64,000 nt of DNA from Duganella fentianensis (GTDB lineage: Bacteria; Pseudomonadota; Gammaproteobacteria; Burkholderiales; Burkholderiaceae_D), in assembly GCF_009857835.1 (NCBI RefSeq), contig NZ_WWCL01000001.1, positions 1,550,001-1,614,000 of the forward strand, read 5' to 3'. The position numbers and the translations under genes were made by a program. This document shows positions 51,485-61,109 of this stretch, in pieces (the stretch's first letter is position 1; each line of letters begins with the position of its first letter). The notes beneath the pieces were generated by a model. It saw nothing but the letters and a program-made list of their open reading frames with translations. It was not told the origin of the DNA and searched no databases.

Positions 51485-52651
51485 TTGGGTTTTGTGGATA
51501 TTCCCACTCTGATGATTGCGCAAACCTGCATGCTGAGCGCTATGGCGGTCATGCTGTGGATTGCACGAACGGACGCTGACCGGAAAAATGGACTGCGTAC
51601 TTGGATGTTTGGCGTTTCCTGCCAAAGCATCGCCTATCTGTTGCTGGCCCAGGGCGGACGCGACACGACCTTGATTAGCCCCATGCTGGGCAATGGTCTA
51701 GGTGCGTTGTCAGTATCGCTGTACTTCGTGGCCATCCGGCAGTTCGTCGGCCGGTCCTACAGCAAACCGTGGTTGGCAATGATGTGCGGGAGCGTTGTCG
51801 TCGTAGGTGTTGTTGCTGGGCAAAAGTATCAACTGGCGACGATCTTTAACAGTTTTGTCTATGGCGCACTGGAGCTACTCAATGCCCTGACACTCTGGCG
51901 CGCATCGCAGACCGAGAGCAAGCCGGTTCAACGTACGGTTGCGTTTGCCTATTTTCTGATGGGTATAGTGCTGCCTTTGCGCGCCTTTGCCTTAGTTCTT
52001 TCGCAGGTGAATACCGACTATCTGAATGCGGCGCCAGTATGGCATCAGGCGATTTTCATCTTCAGTTTTGTGTACATCGTGGTGACCAAGTTGGGGTTCG
52101 TACAGATGTGCAAAATCAAGGCTGAAACCATGATAGTTCAACAGTCGCTTACGGACGGCTTGACTGGCCTGGCCAATCGCCGCGCATTTGATAATGCGCT
52201 GCAGATCGCCCTGAGCGGCTCGATGCGCGATGCCCGGCCATTTTCTGTTGTGCTCGTCGATCTCGACCATTTCAAAGCGCTAAATGATCGTTTTGGCCAC
52301 CTTGCCGGGGATGCTGCGCTGGTTGCTTTTGGCCAGAGGCTGCGCGCAGGTTTACGTATGCAGGATTATGCGTTCCGCTATGGCGGCGAGGAATTTTGTG
52401 TACTGCTGCCTAACACTGATGCGGCCGAGGCGGAGGTGGTGGCTGGGCGTCTGTGCGCCAAGGTGGCGCTTGAAGAGCAGAATGGATATCCCGCGCAGAC
52501 TGCCAGCTTTGGCGTTGCCATCTGGCGTAGCGGGGATACTGCGGACACTCTGATCGGACGCGCCGACGACGCGCTGTACAGGGCTAAGTCATGGGGCCGG
52601 AATCGGGTGGAACTTGCCAGGCATGCTGATTGCGACGGCGTCCGCGCTTAA
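51485..52651 (+). CDS. membrane-bound diguanylate cyclase (GGDEF)
   Basis: About 388 residues from a TTG at 51485 (AGAGG upstream; a GTG at 51494 is an alternative). Six or so hydrophobic helices form an N-terminal sensor region, followed by a GGDEF domain with 'DGLTGLANRRAF', 'VDLDHFKALND' and the active-site GGEEF. The inhibitory I-site R-x2-D lies five residues before it ('RMQDYAFRYGGEEF'). It should make cyclic di-GMP with product inhibition. Confidence 0.92.
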   Translation: MGFVDIPTLMIAQTCMLSAMAVMLWIARTDADRKNGLRTWMFGVSCQSIAYLLLAQGGRDTTLISPMLGNGLGALSVSLYFVAIRQFVGRSYSKPWLAMMCGSVVVVGVVAGQKYQLATIFNSFVYGALELLNALTLWRASQTESKPVQRTVAFAYFLMGIVLPLRAFALVLSQVNTDYLNAAPVWHQAIFIFSFVYIVVTKLGFVQMCKIKAETMIVQQSLTDGLTGLANRRAFDNALQIALSGSMRDARPFSVVLVDLDHFKALNDRFGHLAGDAALVAFGQRLRAGLRMQDYAFRYGGEEFCVLLPNTDAAEAEVVAGRLCAKVALEEQNGYPAQTASFGVAIWRSGDTADTLIGRADDALYRAKSWGRNRVELARHADCDGVRA

Positions 52652-52719
52652 CACGCTGGCAATCGCTGCATGCAGACTTCGGTGCGGCCGCCGACCATCG
52701 CCGCTATGCCCCTAAAGAC

Positions 52720-52739
52720 CCGCTTCGGCGGTTTTTTTT
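52720..52739 (+). terminator. intrinsic terminator after the diguanylate cyclase
   Basis: CCGC-TTCG-GCGG with eight T. It may also end the convergent small gene's transcript region. Confidence 0.8.
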
Positions 52740-52743
52740 GCAC

Positions 52744-52983
52744 TTACGGCAGTGTCAGATCCAGACCTAGAGTCTTGCTCAGCAGGGCAGTCAGGAGCAG
52801 CAGTGCCAGTAGCAATGCCGCAAAGGCCAGGGCCACCGCGAAGCTGATGCGCAGCAGTGTACGCTTATCCGTCGTCTGTTTCTTCTGCCCTTGGTCGTAA
52901 TGCCATTTAATGGCGAAGAACATGCCTATGGCGAGCACAACACCTTTAAAGGTGAAGAAAACTATGGGTATCCATTCCATCAT
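52744..52983 (-). CDS. small hypothetical membrane protein
   Basis: About 79 residues from the ATG at 52983 (or 52980). Two hydrophobic helices (residues 4-26 and 48-72) are separated by a charged loop 'HYDQGQKKQTTDKRTLLR'. No family is recognised. It stands alone. Confidence 0.6.
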   Translation of the reverse strand: MMEWIPIVFFTFKGVVLAIGMFFAIKWHYDQGQKKQTTDKRTLLRISFAVALAFAALLLALLLLTALLSKTLGLDLTLP

Positions 52984-53191
52984 TTTGAGTATTTTTAGAC
53001 TATAACCTGGCGCCATCGATCGAGCGCCGCTTGTAGGGAAGTGCTGCCTACGCATAGCCATACTACCCAAAAGCAATATCCATACATTGGGACATAATGT
53101 CCTAGCCTAGGATCGCTGCGGTAAGCGGACACTGGTGCGGCAGAGGAACCCCGCCCGCAGACCGCGCCGGTGCGCAAAAGGTGGGGACTCT

Positions 53192-54079
53192 CTAAGGGGG
53201 ACCAAACTTCTCGTAGGTAAAATCCAGAAAACTGCGCAGTTTGGGCGTCATGCGCCGGTCAGGCGCATAGACGACGTGCAGCAGCCGGTCTGGCGATTGG
53301 TAGGCGGGCAGCAGTTCAACCAGTCGGCCGTCCCGCAAATCATCGCTGATCAGTTCTTTGGGCTGCAGGATGATGCCCTGGCCCGCCAGTGCGGCAGCGC
53401 GCAGCGCTTCGCCGCTATCGGTAGTGAAGCGGCCCGAGATCGGTATGGTGACGCGGCCATCCGGTCCGTCAAATAGCCATTCGCGCCGCATCGAGGTGTG
53501 GGAAAACACCAGACAATCGTGCTGCAGCAGTTCTTTTGGATGGGCGGGGTGACCATGTTTTGCCAGGTAGGCGGGGGCAGCACACAGCACCAGACGATAG
53601 GGCGCCAGCTGTCTGGCCAGCAGGCCACTGTCCGGCAGCGGCCCGGTTCGGAACACCAGATCGTAAGCTTCGTCGATCAAATCCACTGTGCGGTTGGTAA
53701 GGCGCAGGTCAACGGTCACATCCGGGTAGCGCCGTAGAAATTCGGTAAGTGCCGGAGTCAATGCGCGGCTGCCAAACGTAATCGGCGCGCTGATGCGCAA
53801 ATGCCCCCTCGGGCTGGCCCGCGTCTGCGCGATCAAGGCCTCGGCAGCCTCCATTTCCGCAAGGATGTATTTGGCACGTTCGTAAAAAGCTCGTCCACTG
53901 TCGGTCAGGCTCTGGCGCCGCGTGGTGCGGTTGAGCAGCTTCACGCTCAGGCTCTGTTCCAGCGCTTTTACCTGCTTTCCCGCGAGCTGGGTGGACAGAT
54001 CCATGGCCTGGGCAGCGGCCGAGATAGATCCCAGCTCCACTGTTTTGACAAACACTGCCATGGCGGCAAGACGGTCCAT
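53192..54079 (-). CDS. LysR-family transcriptional regulator
   Basis: A protein of 295 residues with the HTH at residues 4-62 ('FVKTVELGSISAAAQAMDLS'), of the CrgA-like type ('LLNRTTRRQSLTDSGRAF'). Divergent from the alpha/beta hydrolase gene, its likely target, with 135 bp between the start codons. Confidence 0.92.
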   Translation of the reverse strand: MDRLAAMAVFVKTVELGSISAAAQAMDLSTQLAGKQVKALEQSLSVKLLNRTTRRQSLTDSGRAFYERAKYILAEMEAAEALIAQTRASPRGHLRISAPITFGSRALTPALTEFLRRYPDVTVDLRLTNRTVDLIDEAYDLVFRTGPLPDSGLLARQLAPYRLVLCAAPAYLAKHGHPAHPKELLQHDCLVFSHTSMRREWLFDGPDGRVTIPISGRFTTDSGEALRAAALAGQGIILQPKELISDDLRDGRLVELLPAYQSPDRLLHVVYAPDRRMTPKLRSFLDFTYEKFGPP

Positions 54080-54214
54080 TAGATCAAATTTGTTTCAAGT
54101 ATGGATAATGTTTGGCAATTTATCCCAACTGGTTTCATATGTAAAGTACACCCCATCGCAGCTATCTCGCTGCACTCGCTGGTGTCTCAGGCCAGTTTTA
54201 ATGAAAGGAATATC

Positions 54215-54979
54215 ATGTCATCCATTACCAAAAACCTGCTGGCAGCCGCTGCTTTGAGTGGCGTTGCAATTTCCGCCGGCGCAGCCCCGCTCGCGCTGAA
54301 ACCGACCGTAGTGCTAGTCCACGGCGCCTTCGCTGACGGCTCGGCATGGCAGCAAGTCATCCCCTTGCTGGAAGCGCGCGGCGTAAAAGTTATCGCGGTA
54401 CAGAATCCGCTCACGGCACTTGAAGATGATGTCGCCGCGACGCGCCGTGCGATCGAAGCTGTGGATGGCCCTGTCGTTCTGGTCGGTCATTCGTGGGGCG
54501 GTGCAGTGATTACCGAAGCGGGTGTCAGCGACAGTGTCAGAGCGCTGGTGTACGTTGCTGCATTTGCGCCATCGGAGGGCGAGTCGGTGGCGGATCTGAC
54601 CAGGCATTACCCTGTGCCTTCGGGCTTCAGCCACATCGTGGCGGATAAGTACGGCTTCCTGAAGCTTACGCAGGAAGGCGTCGAAAAGCATCTGGCGCAG
54701 GATGTGGCCGTTGAAAAGACGAAGCTGATGACGGCTACCCAGGGGCCGGTGCGTGGCAAGAATTTTGAGCAGAAGCTCGCAGCCGCGGCGTGGAAGGGCA
54801 AGCCTAGCTGGTACATCATCAGCGAACAGGACTATATGTTGCAGACCAGCTTGCAACAGGCGATGGCGAAAAAGATAGGCGCGCATACGGTGAGTCTGAA
54901 TGCCGGGCACACGCCGCAGATTTCGCAGCCAGAAGCTGTCGCCCAGGTCATTTTCGAGGCAGTTTCTGCCCAGCAGTAA
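54215..54979 (+). CDS. exported alpha/beta hydrolase
   Basis: A protein of 254 residues from the ATG at 54215 (AAAGGAA upstream). Signal peptide ending AGA, oxyanion region 'VLVHGAFADGSAWQQVI', nucleophile elbow 'GHSWGG' and C-terminal 'LNAGHTPQISQPEAV' with the catalytic His. It resembles EstC/salicylate-esterase-like hydrolases found next to LysR genes. The substrate is unknown. Confidence 0.88.
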   Translation: MSSITKNLLAAAALSGVAISAGAAPLALKPTVVLVHGAFADGSAWQQVIPLLEARGVKVIAVQNPLTALEDDVAATRRAIEAVDGPVVLVGHSWGGAVITEAGVSDSVRALVYVAAFAPSEGESVADLTRHYPVPSGFSHIVADKYGFLKLTQEGVEKHLAQDVAVEKTKLMTATQGPVRGKNFEQKLAAAAWKGKPSWYIISEQDYMLQTSLQQAMAKKIGAHTVSLNAGHTPQISQPEAVAQVIFEAVSAQQ

Positions 54980-55164
54980 GCGGTAGGCGTTGCGGCATTG
55001 CAGGCGTGAAATCGCCACCAGGCAGGTCTGCAATGCTGCGCAAGGCCTCTGCAATTCTGCCGGCCGTATCAGGTTCCAGATAAGCGCCTTACGCCACGGT
55101 TGGTCCCGCTTTGTAACCGCCCATTCAGCCCAAGGGCGCGCAGTTGTGTCATACTGCGGCGCTT

Positions 55165-55183
55165 TGACGTTTACGTAACGTCA
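55165..55183. promoter_or_regulatory. palindrome upstream of the permease, possibly MerR-type
   Basis: TGACGTT-TACGT-AACGTCA is a perfect 7-bp dyad 61 bp before the permease start. The ACGTTTACGT core recalls operators of the MerR-family regulator LiuR of branched-chain amino-acid catabolism, from memory. Confidence 0.45.
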
Positions 55184-55243
55184 GAATAGCCATAGGCATA
55201 ACCGGTCTACGCGGCCTGTTCAAAACAATAGTGGAGGGTGGTA

Positions 55244-56632
55244 GTGAGTATTTTTAGAACCAAGGATTTCGATGCCATGCATGCCGCCAGCGCGGGTGGT
55301 GGTCTGAAAAAAGTGCTGGGTCCTGTCGATCTGATCCTGATGGGCATAGGCGCGATCGTCGGTACCGGTATTTTTGTGCTGACCGGTAGCGGTGCTTCCA
55401 CCGCCGGTCCGGCGCTGGCCCTGTCGTTTGTCGTCGCCGCATTCGCCTGCGGCTTTGCTGCGCTGTGCTATGCCGAATTTGCTTCCATCCTGCCGGTGGC
55501 AGGCGGTATCTATACTTACAGCTACGCCATTCTGGGTGAACTGGTGGCGTGGATGATAGGCTGGGATCTGATCCTCGAATACGGGCTGGTGACTTCGGCC
55601 GTTTCGGTCGGCTGGTCCGGCTATTTCCAGTCGCTGCTGGGCGGCTTCGGGCTGCAGATCCCCGTTGCGCTGTCCGCCGCACCGGGCGCGCTGCCGGGCG
55701 TGACGACCTTCTTCAATCTGCCGGCCTTCCTGATCATGATGACGCTGACCGTCATGCTGTCGCTCGGCGTGCGCGAATCGACCCGCATCAACAACGTGAT
55801 GGTGGTGGTGAAAATCGGCGTGGTACTGCTGTTCATACTGGTTGGTGCGCGCCATGTGGCGCCGGCCAACTGGCATCCCTTCATGCCGTACGGCGTAAAT
55901 GGCGTGATGAGCGCTGCGGCGCTGGTGTTCTTCGCTTTCATCGGCTTCGATGCCGTGACCACGGCGGCAGAAGAAGTCAAGAATCCCAAGCGCGATCTGC
56001 CTATCGGCATCATCGGTTCGCTGGCCATCTGCACCGTGCTGTATGTGGTGGTGTCGGCCATCATGACCGGCATCGTGCCGTTCGCCCAGTTCAAGGGCAT
56101 CGACCATCCGGTCTCGCTGGCGCTGCAGTTCGCCGGTGAAAACTGGTTCGCTGGTTTCGTCGATCTGGGCGCGATCCTGGGCATGAGCACCGTGATACTG
56201 GTGATGGCGTTCGGCCAGAGCCGCGTGCTGTACGCTATGTCGCGCGATGGCCTGCTGCCGAAAAAACTGTCGTCGCTGAATGGCGCCGGTACGCCTATCG
56301 TGGCCACCTGGCTGGTAGGTATCGTGTTCGGCCTGCTGGGCGCACTGGTGCCGCTGCAGGTGCTGGGCGAGCTGGCCAACATCGGTACGCTGGCTGCTTT
56401 CTGTCTGGTGTCGCTGGCCGTCATCATTCTGCGCAAAAAACGCCCCGAACTGCACCGCGCGTTCCGCTGCCCGGGCGTGCCTGTGATTCCGGCGCTGGCC
56501 ATCCTGTTCTGTGGCGCGCTGATGGCCTTCCTCAGCGCGATCACCTGGATCGCTTTCCTGATCTGGCTGGTGATCGGTCTGGTGGTGTACTTCACCTACG
56601 CACGTCACCATTCGCTGCTGAACCAGAAGTAA
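55244..56632 (+). CDS. amino-acid permease (APC family)
   Basis: About 462 residues from the GTG at 55244 (GGAGGG five bases upstream; a GTG at 55238 lies inside that site). Twelve membrane helices; 'GIGAIVGTGIFVLTGSGAS' in helix 1 and 'FFAFIGFDAVTTAAEEVKNP' in helix 6 are the unwound substrate-binding segments of the cationic-amino-acid-type family. Proton- or gradient-coupled uptake at the inner membrane. Followed by a strong terminator. Confidence 0.93.
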   Translation: MSIFRTKDFDAMHAASAGGGLKKVLGPVDLILMGIGAIVGTGIFVLTGSGASTAGPALALSFVVAAFACGFAALCYAEFASILPVAGGIYTYSYAILGELVAWMIGWDLILEYGLVTSAVSVGWSGYFQSLLGGFGLQIPVALSAAPGALPGVTTFFNLPAFLIMMTLTVMLSLGVRESTRINNVMVVVKIGVVLLFILVGARHVAPANWHPFMPYGVNGVMSAAALVFFAFIGFDAVTTAAEEVKNPKRDLPIGIIGSLAICTVLYVVVSAIMTGIVPFAQFKGIDHPVSLALQFAGENWFAGFVDLGAILGMSTVILVMAFGQSRVLYAMSRDGLLPKKLSSLNGAGTPIVATWLVGIVFGLLGALVPLQVLGELANIGTLAAFCLVSLAVIILRKKRPELHRAFRCPGVPVIPALAILFCGALMAFLSAITWIAFLIWLVIGLVVYFTYARHHSLLNQK

Positions 56633-56682
56633 GCCAGGCTGGCCGGGCACTGCTTGCCGCGAGGCGCAGCTGCCCATCCTGA

Positions 56683-56705
56683 AAACCCGCTGCGGCGGGT
56701 TTTTT
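56683..56705 (+). terminator. intrinsic terminator after the permease
   Basis: AAACCCGC-TGCG-GCGGGTTT with the T run continuing to 56705. Confidence 0.88.
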
Positions 56706-56837
56706 CATTTCTGCACGGCGGGCAGGGCACTAAACAGGCATCCGGAAAACGGAATAAATCTGATTTCCTGTGTGTTTCGCTAGAATAGGCAGTATGTGTA
56801 ATTTCTGCGTGCCCCGATATTTGCGCGCTATGCCGAC

Positions 56838-59057
56838 ATGAAAAAAGCCAGTCGCCTGTCTGTAAAAATTCTGCCGCTGCTACCGGCCTTGCTCCTGCCC
56901 CTGAGCGGGCATAGTGTGACGGCAGTCGCCGCCGATGCGGTGGCCGTCGAACTGCGCGGCAGCCAGATCCTCGGTCCGGCCCAGCAGGACCTCGGCGAGG
57001 CGGACTGGCTGGCGCGGCTGAACAACTGGAAGCGTGATACACAGGGCCAGTATCCGGCGTGGCTACAGGCCATGCAGAGCTGGCGCAATACCCAGCGCGC
57101 CAGTATGGGCTATGACGATGCCCAGTACCGCCGCCCGGAACTGCGCTGGACCCAGCGCGACTTCGTGCAGACCCAGGCCATGGTGGAAGACCGCTATCTA
57201 TACGATCCCGCCACGCAGCGCTATACGGTGCCGCGCTTTCTCGACGATCTGCGCCAGCGCTATGGCGGCATCGATAGCGTGCTGCTGTGGCCCGTGTATC
57301 CCAACATCGGCATCGATGACCGCAACCAGTGGGACATGCTGCGCGATCTGCCCGGTGGCGTGAACGGTGTGCGTGCGCTGATCAGGGAGTTCCATGCGCA
57401 GGGCGTCAAAGTCTTCTTTCCCACCATGCCGTGGGATACCGGCACGCGCGATGCGGGCAGCAGCATGCATGCCGCCACCACGGCGCTGATGGCCGAGGTG
57501 GGGGCGGACGGCATCAATGGCGACACCATGGACGGCTTGCCGCTGGAGTACCGGCAGGCGGCCGATGCCAGCGGCCAGGCGCTATCGCTGGAGCCGGAAC
57601 TGAATTTCAAAGATGATCGCATGCTGGCCTACAACCAGCAAAGCTGGGGTTACTGGGGCAGTTCGCTGGTGCCCATGGTCAGCAAGTGGAAATGGCTGGA
57701 ACCGCGCCACATGGTGCATGTGTGCGACCGCTGGGCCACCGACCGCAGCACGCTGCTGCAGGATGCCTTCTTCAACGGCAGCGGCATCCAGAGCTGGGAA
57801 AATGTCTGGGGCTGGTGGAACCAGATCACGCCGCGCGATGGCGAGGCGCTGCGCCGCATCGCTACCATCTATCGTGCCTTCCCCGAGCACATGGTCAGCG
57901 TAGCGTGGCAGCCGCATGTGCAGACCTTGCACTATGGCGTGTATGCGAGCGCCTTCCCGCTTAGCGACAGCACGCTCTGGACCATCATCAACCGTACCGA
58001 CTGGCAGATCAGCGAGCCGGTACTGCGCCTGCCACACCAGCCGGGCCAGCGCTATTTCGACCTGTGGCAGGGCAGGGAACTGCAGCCCCGCATCGTCGAC
58101 GGCGACGCGGAACTGGAGGTGACGCTGGAGGCGCATGGCTACGGTGCCATTCTGCGCCTGCGTGCAGGGGCCAGCATGGCCAGCCTGCCGGCCACGCTGC
58201 AGGTGCTGGCGCAGCAGGCGCGCAAGCCGCTGGCCGCCTATGCCGCCACGTGGCAGCCCTTGCCGCAGCAGATGGTGGCGATCGCGCCCACCCGTGCCGC
58301 GCGTAGCGCTCCGGCCGGCATGGTGGAGATTCCCGCCGGTCTGTTCAGCTTCAAGGTGCATGGCATCGAGATCGAAGGCGAGAACAAGCCGGGGCTGGAT
58401 GTGCAATATCCGTGGGAAGCCGTGGCACGCCGCCATCACCTGCACAGCCTGGCCATCAATCGCTTCTACATGGACGTCCACCCCGTTACCAATGCCCAGT
58501 TCCAGACCTTTATGCGCGCGAGCGGCTACCGTCCGGCCGATGCGCACAACTTCCTGCGCCACTGGGTCGATGGCGCGCCGCGCGCCGGCGACGCCCAGCG
58601 GCCCGTGGTCTGGGTTGCGCTGGAGGATGCGCGCGCCTATCTGCGCTGGGCCGGCAAGCGCCTGCCGCACGAGTGGGAATGGCAGTATGCGGCGCAAGGC
58701 AGCGATGGCCGGCTCTACCCCTGGGGCAACCGCTGGGATAGCCGCATGGTACAGGCGCCCGAACAGGGGCGCAGCCTGACGGCGCCGGCGCCGGTGGGCC
58801 AGCATGCGCAGGGCGCCAGCCCGTTCGGGGTGCAGGATCTGGTGGGCAGCGTGTGGCAATGGACTAGCGAGTTTGCCGATCAGCACACGCGCGCCGCGGT
58901 GCTGCGTGGCGGCAGCTACTACCAGCCGCAGAATTCCTACTGGTACTTCCCGCAAGCCTACCGCCTCGACCAGCATGGCAAATATCTGCTGATGGCACCG
59001 TCCAGGGACCGCGCCGGCACCATAGGCTTCCGCGGGGTGCAGGATGCAGGTGATTGA
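56838..59057 (+). CDS. exported fusion protein: glycosidase-like barrel plus FGE-sulfatase (SUMF1-like) domain
   Basis: A protein of 739 residues with a signal peptide of about 31 residues. The first 400 residues look like a TIM-barrel glycoside-hydrolase relative ('VLLWPVYPNIGIDDRNQWDM', 'GVKVFFPTMPWDTGTRDAG', 'GADGINGDTMDG'), then a short beta domain. From about residue 490 comes a formylglycine-generating-enzyme-like domain ('FYMDVHPVTNAQFQTFM', 'RLPHEWEWQYAAQG', 'GSVWQWTSEFAD', 'VLRGGSYY', 'GFRGVQD'). The FGE copper Cys pair is not visible, so this half may be structural or sugar-binding. No clear ribosome binding site. The 3' end is repeated at 60848-61066. Confidence 0.78.
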   Translation: MKKASRLSVKILPLLPALLLPLSGHSVTAVAADAVAVELRGSQILGPAQQDLGEADWLARLNNWKRDTQGQYPAWLQAMQSWRNTQRASMGYDDAQYRRPELRWTQRDFVQTQAMVEDRYLYDPATQRYTVPRFLDDLRQRYGGIDSVLLWPVYPNIGIDDRNQWDMLRDLPGGVNGVRALIREFHAQGVKVFFPTMPWDTGTRDAGSSMHAATTALMAEVGADGINGDTMDGLPLEYRQAADASGQALSLEPELNFKDDRMLAYNQQSWGYWGSSLVPMVSKWKWLEPRHMVHVCDRWATDRSTLLQDAFFNGSGIQSWENVWGWWNQITPRDGEALRRIATIYRAFPEHMVSVAWQPHVQTLHYGVYASAFPLSDSTLWTIINRTDWQISEPVLRLPHQPGQRYFDLWQGRELQPRIVDGDAELEVTLEAHGYGAILRLRAGASMASLPATLQVLAQQARKPLAAYAATWQPLPQQMVAIAPTRAARSAPAGMVEIPAGLFSFKVHGIEIEGENKPGLDVQYPWEAVARRHHLHSLAINRFYMDVHPVTNAQFQTFMRASGYRPADAHNFLRHWVDGAPRAGDAQRPVVWVALEDARAYLRWAGKRLPHEWEWQYAAQGSDGRLYPWGNRWDSRMVQAPEQGRSLTAPAPVGQHAQGASPFGVQDLVGSVWQWTSEFADQHTRAAVLRGGSYYQPQNSYWYFPQAYRLDQHGKYLLMAPSRDRAGTIGFRGVQDAGD

Positions 59058-59168
59058 GCGCCTGTACCGTATGTTTAGTCCGCGCCCCAAGGAGAATAAA
59101 AATGGCAGCGCATGCGCTGCCATTGGTCCGCCTGTTGAGCAGACTACGAAAGTATTTCAGGTCGACGG

Positions 59169-60710
59169 TTACAGTATCTGCAGTCGCTGCCAGTATGGCA
59201 AGGTAGCTTTCAAGAACTGCTCTGCATGGAGTTCCAGCGCCTTCTGATTCTCCTCTGGAGACTGAAGTGCCTCACCGTTCATTTTTATGCGACGAGGAGA
59301 GGTAGACATAATGGCCCAGGCACGCTGTGCAAGTATCCCTGGTGTCGGGTCGGACGGAGCCTCCTGCATTGCCATGTAGAATAGGCGCTCGAAGTAATTG
59401 GCCGACAATCCTGCGCCGAGTAATGGCGAGCACAGGGCTGCATAATCTTCGCCATAGCGACTTTGTGCCGCAAGGTTGGCATTCAGACGGCGAGCCGGCG
59501 CTACGTCGCGTGCCTGTTCTGGATTAAAGTAGAAGACTGCTTGTCCAGAAGCGCAGAGCAGCGATGCGATCTGGCCCGCTGCCTGAATGGTCAGCCCGCT
59601 AATCGCCGGCAAAGTACACAGCTGAGCCAGTGTCAGGTCGCGTTCTGACAGCGCATCGAAAATGACGTTATATAGATCGGAGCGTGCGGTGACTTCGCCG
59701 AAGGGCATGACCATTTTCAGATTGACCTTGTCGCGGGGCGTACTGAGCGCCAGCGTTACCTGACCGAGCAATTCGGCCTGACGCAGCTGGTTCATGCGCC
59801 GAGCACCGCGCACAAATACGTCCCGGCGGAATGCAGTATTGAGCAGGTAGTCCTTGATTGTTTCCTGTAGAGCCGGATCAGTAGCTTCCAGGATGAGGTT
59901 CAGGCGTTTCTCGTTGACGAAAAGTTCAGGGTAGGCAAAGGCCAGATCCGCCGACCCGGCGTAGCTCATTTTGGCCTCCGCCAGATCACGTGCCACATCG
60001 GCATGGAATAGCGGTTGCCAGTGTTTGTGCATGTACTCATGCACAAGGTAGTGGGGCGATGCGGTTTTAAGGCTGTCCATGCGCACTTTCAAACCCGGAT
60101 TCTGGGTCAGATAAGCTGCGTCTGCTGCTTCCATGCGATTGATAAATTCGGTAGCGCCTTTGATCTGTACGTCACTACGGCCCGGATGCTGATCGGCAAA
60201 CTCTACCAGCATGCGCTGCAGCGGAATTGTCTGGGTCCAGCCAGGCATCGCGTTATAGCTCAAATAGACCAGCCCGCCTGGTTTCAGATAGCGACCGATG
60301 AAGCGCACGATATTTGCGCGATTTTCTGCCGTTACCCAGGTGTAGATACCGTGCAGGGTGATGTAGTCAAACTGGGGCAATTCCACCTTGCCGTTGGCTA
60401 GTTCTTCGAAACTATTTTCCAGTAGATTCAGATTGCCGATACCGGACTGCTCCGTGAACTGCCGCGCTTCGGCCACTTGCGCGGGGTTGAAGTCGGCAGC
60501 ATAAAAGCTGGCGTGTGGATTGGATGCCGCCAGTAATTGCGATGTCAGACCGCGGCCGAATCCGAGCTCGCAATAAGTATAGGGCTTGTCGAGCGGCAGG
60601 GGTTCTATACCGTTCAGCAAGCAAACCAGATTCATCCAGGCGGGGCTCTGTTCGCGGTAAAAGCCCGTCGTATATTCAATGTCTGAAGCGTATCCAGCGG
60701 TCCAATCCAT
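59169..60710 (-). CDS. SAM-dependent methyltransferase with regulatory domain
   Basis: A protein of 513 residues. Class I SAM motif 'YCELGFGRG' at about residue 46, 'FYAADFNPAQVAEAR' and 'LPQFDYITLHGIYTWV' follow. A central methyltransferase-regulatory domain (about residues 215-300, 'HYLVHEYMHKHWQPLFHADV') and a helical C-terminus complete the protein. The methylated substrate is unknown; relatives occur in cell-surface polysaccharide loci. It lies between two copies of the 3' end of the FGE-fusion gene, facing the other way. Confidence 0.86.
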   Translation of the reverse strand: MDWTAGYASDIEYTTGFYREQSPAWMNLVCLLNGIEPLPLDKPYTYCELGFGRGLTSQLLAASNPHASFYAADFNPAQVAEARQFTEQSGIGNLNLLENSFEELANGKVELPQFDYITLHGIYTWVTAENRANIVRFIGRYLKPGGLVYLSYNAMPGWTQTIPLQRMLVEFADQHPGRSDVQIKGATEFINRMEAADAAYLTQNPGLKVRMDSLKTASPHYLVHEYMHKHWQPLFHADVARDLAEAKMSYAGSADLAFAYPELFVNEKRLNLILEATDPALQETIKDYLLNTAFRRDVFVRGARRMNQLRQAELLGQVTLALSTPRDKVNLKMVMPFGEVTARSDLYNVIFDALSERDLTLAQLCTLPAISGLTIQAAGQIASLLCASGQAVFYFNPEQARDVAPARRLNANLAAQSRYGEDYAALCSPLLGAGLSANYFERLFYMAMQEAPSDPTPGILAQRAWAIMSTSPRRIKMNGEALQSPEENQKALELHAEQFLKATLPYWQRLQIL

Positions 60711-60847
60711 ATTTTCTGCTCGCCTAGTTTAATAGTTGGTTATATGTAACTACTCAATCATTCTATGGGGGTTTTCCGGGTAGCGCAATCGTGCCGAGGA
60801 CATTGTTGTATAGGGAGTTGATGTGGATATCCGTAGGAGTGGAGGGG

Positions 60848-61066
60848 CTGGTGGGCAGCGTGTGGCAATGGACTAGCGAGTTTGCCGATCAGCACACGCG
60901 CGCCGCGGTGCTGCGGGGCGGCAGCTACTACCAGCCGCAGAATTCCTACTGGTACTTCCCGCAAGCCTACCGCCTCGACCAGCACGGCAAATATCTGCTG
61001 ATGGCACCGTCCAGGGACCGCGCCGGCACCATAGGCTTGCGCGGGGTACAGGACAGCGCCGACTGA
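60848..61066 (+). pseudogene. duplicated 3' end of the FGE-fusion gene
   Basis: These 219 bp match 58839-59057 at a constant offset of 2009 bp, with four mismatches over the first 190 bases and a changed last few codons (QDSAD instead of QDAGD). Only the last 72 residues of the FGE-like domain are present, joined to unrelated sequence at about 60847. The short in-frame start at 60791 is unlikely to make a functional protein. Confidence 0.85.
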
Positions 61067-61109
61067 GGCTGACAGCCAGCCCGGACGCGCGTTGGCACAG
61101 AGCGGGTAC

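Noticed and set aside
55220-56677. 485-codon open frame on minus opposite the permease
   Set aside because: Gln/His/Arg-rich translation mirrors hydrophobic codons of the permease; no ribosome binding site or domain.
57582-59123. 513-codon open frame on minus opposite the FGE-fusion gene
   Set aside because: Shadow frame; the plus-strand protein has recognisable domains over the same region.
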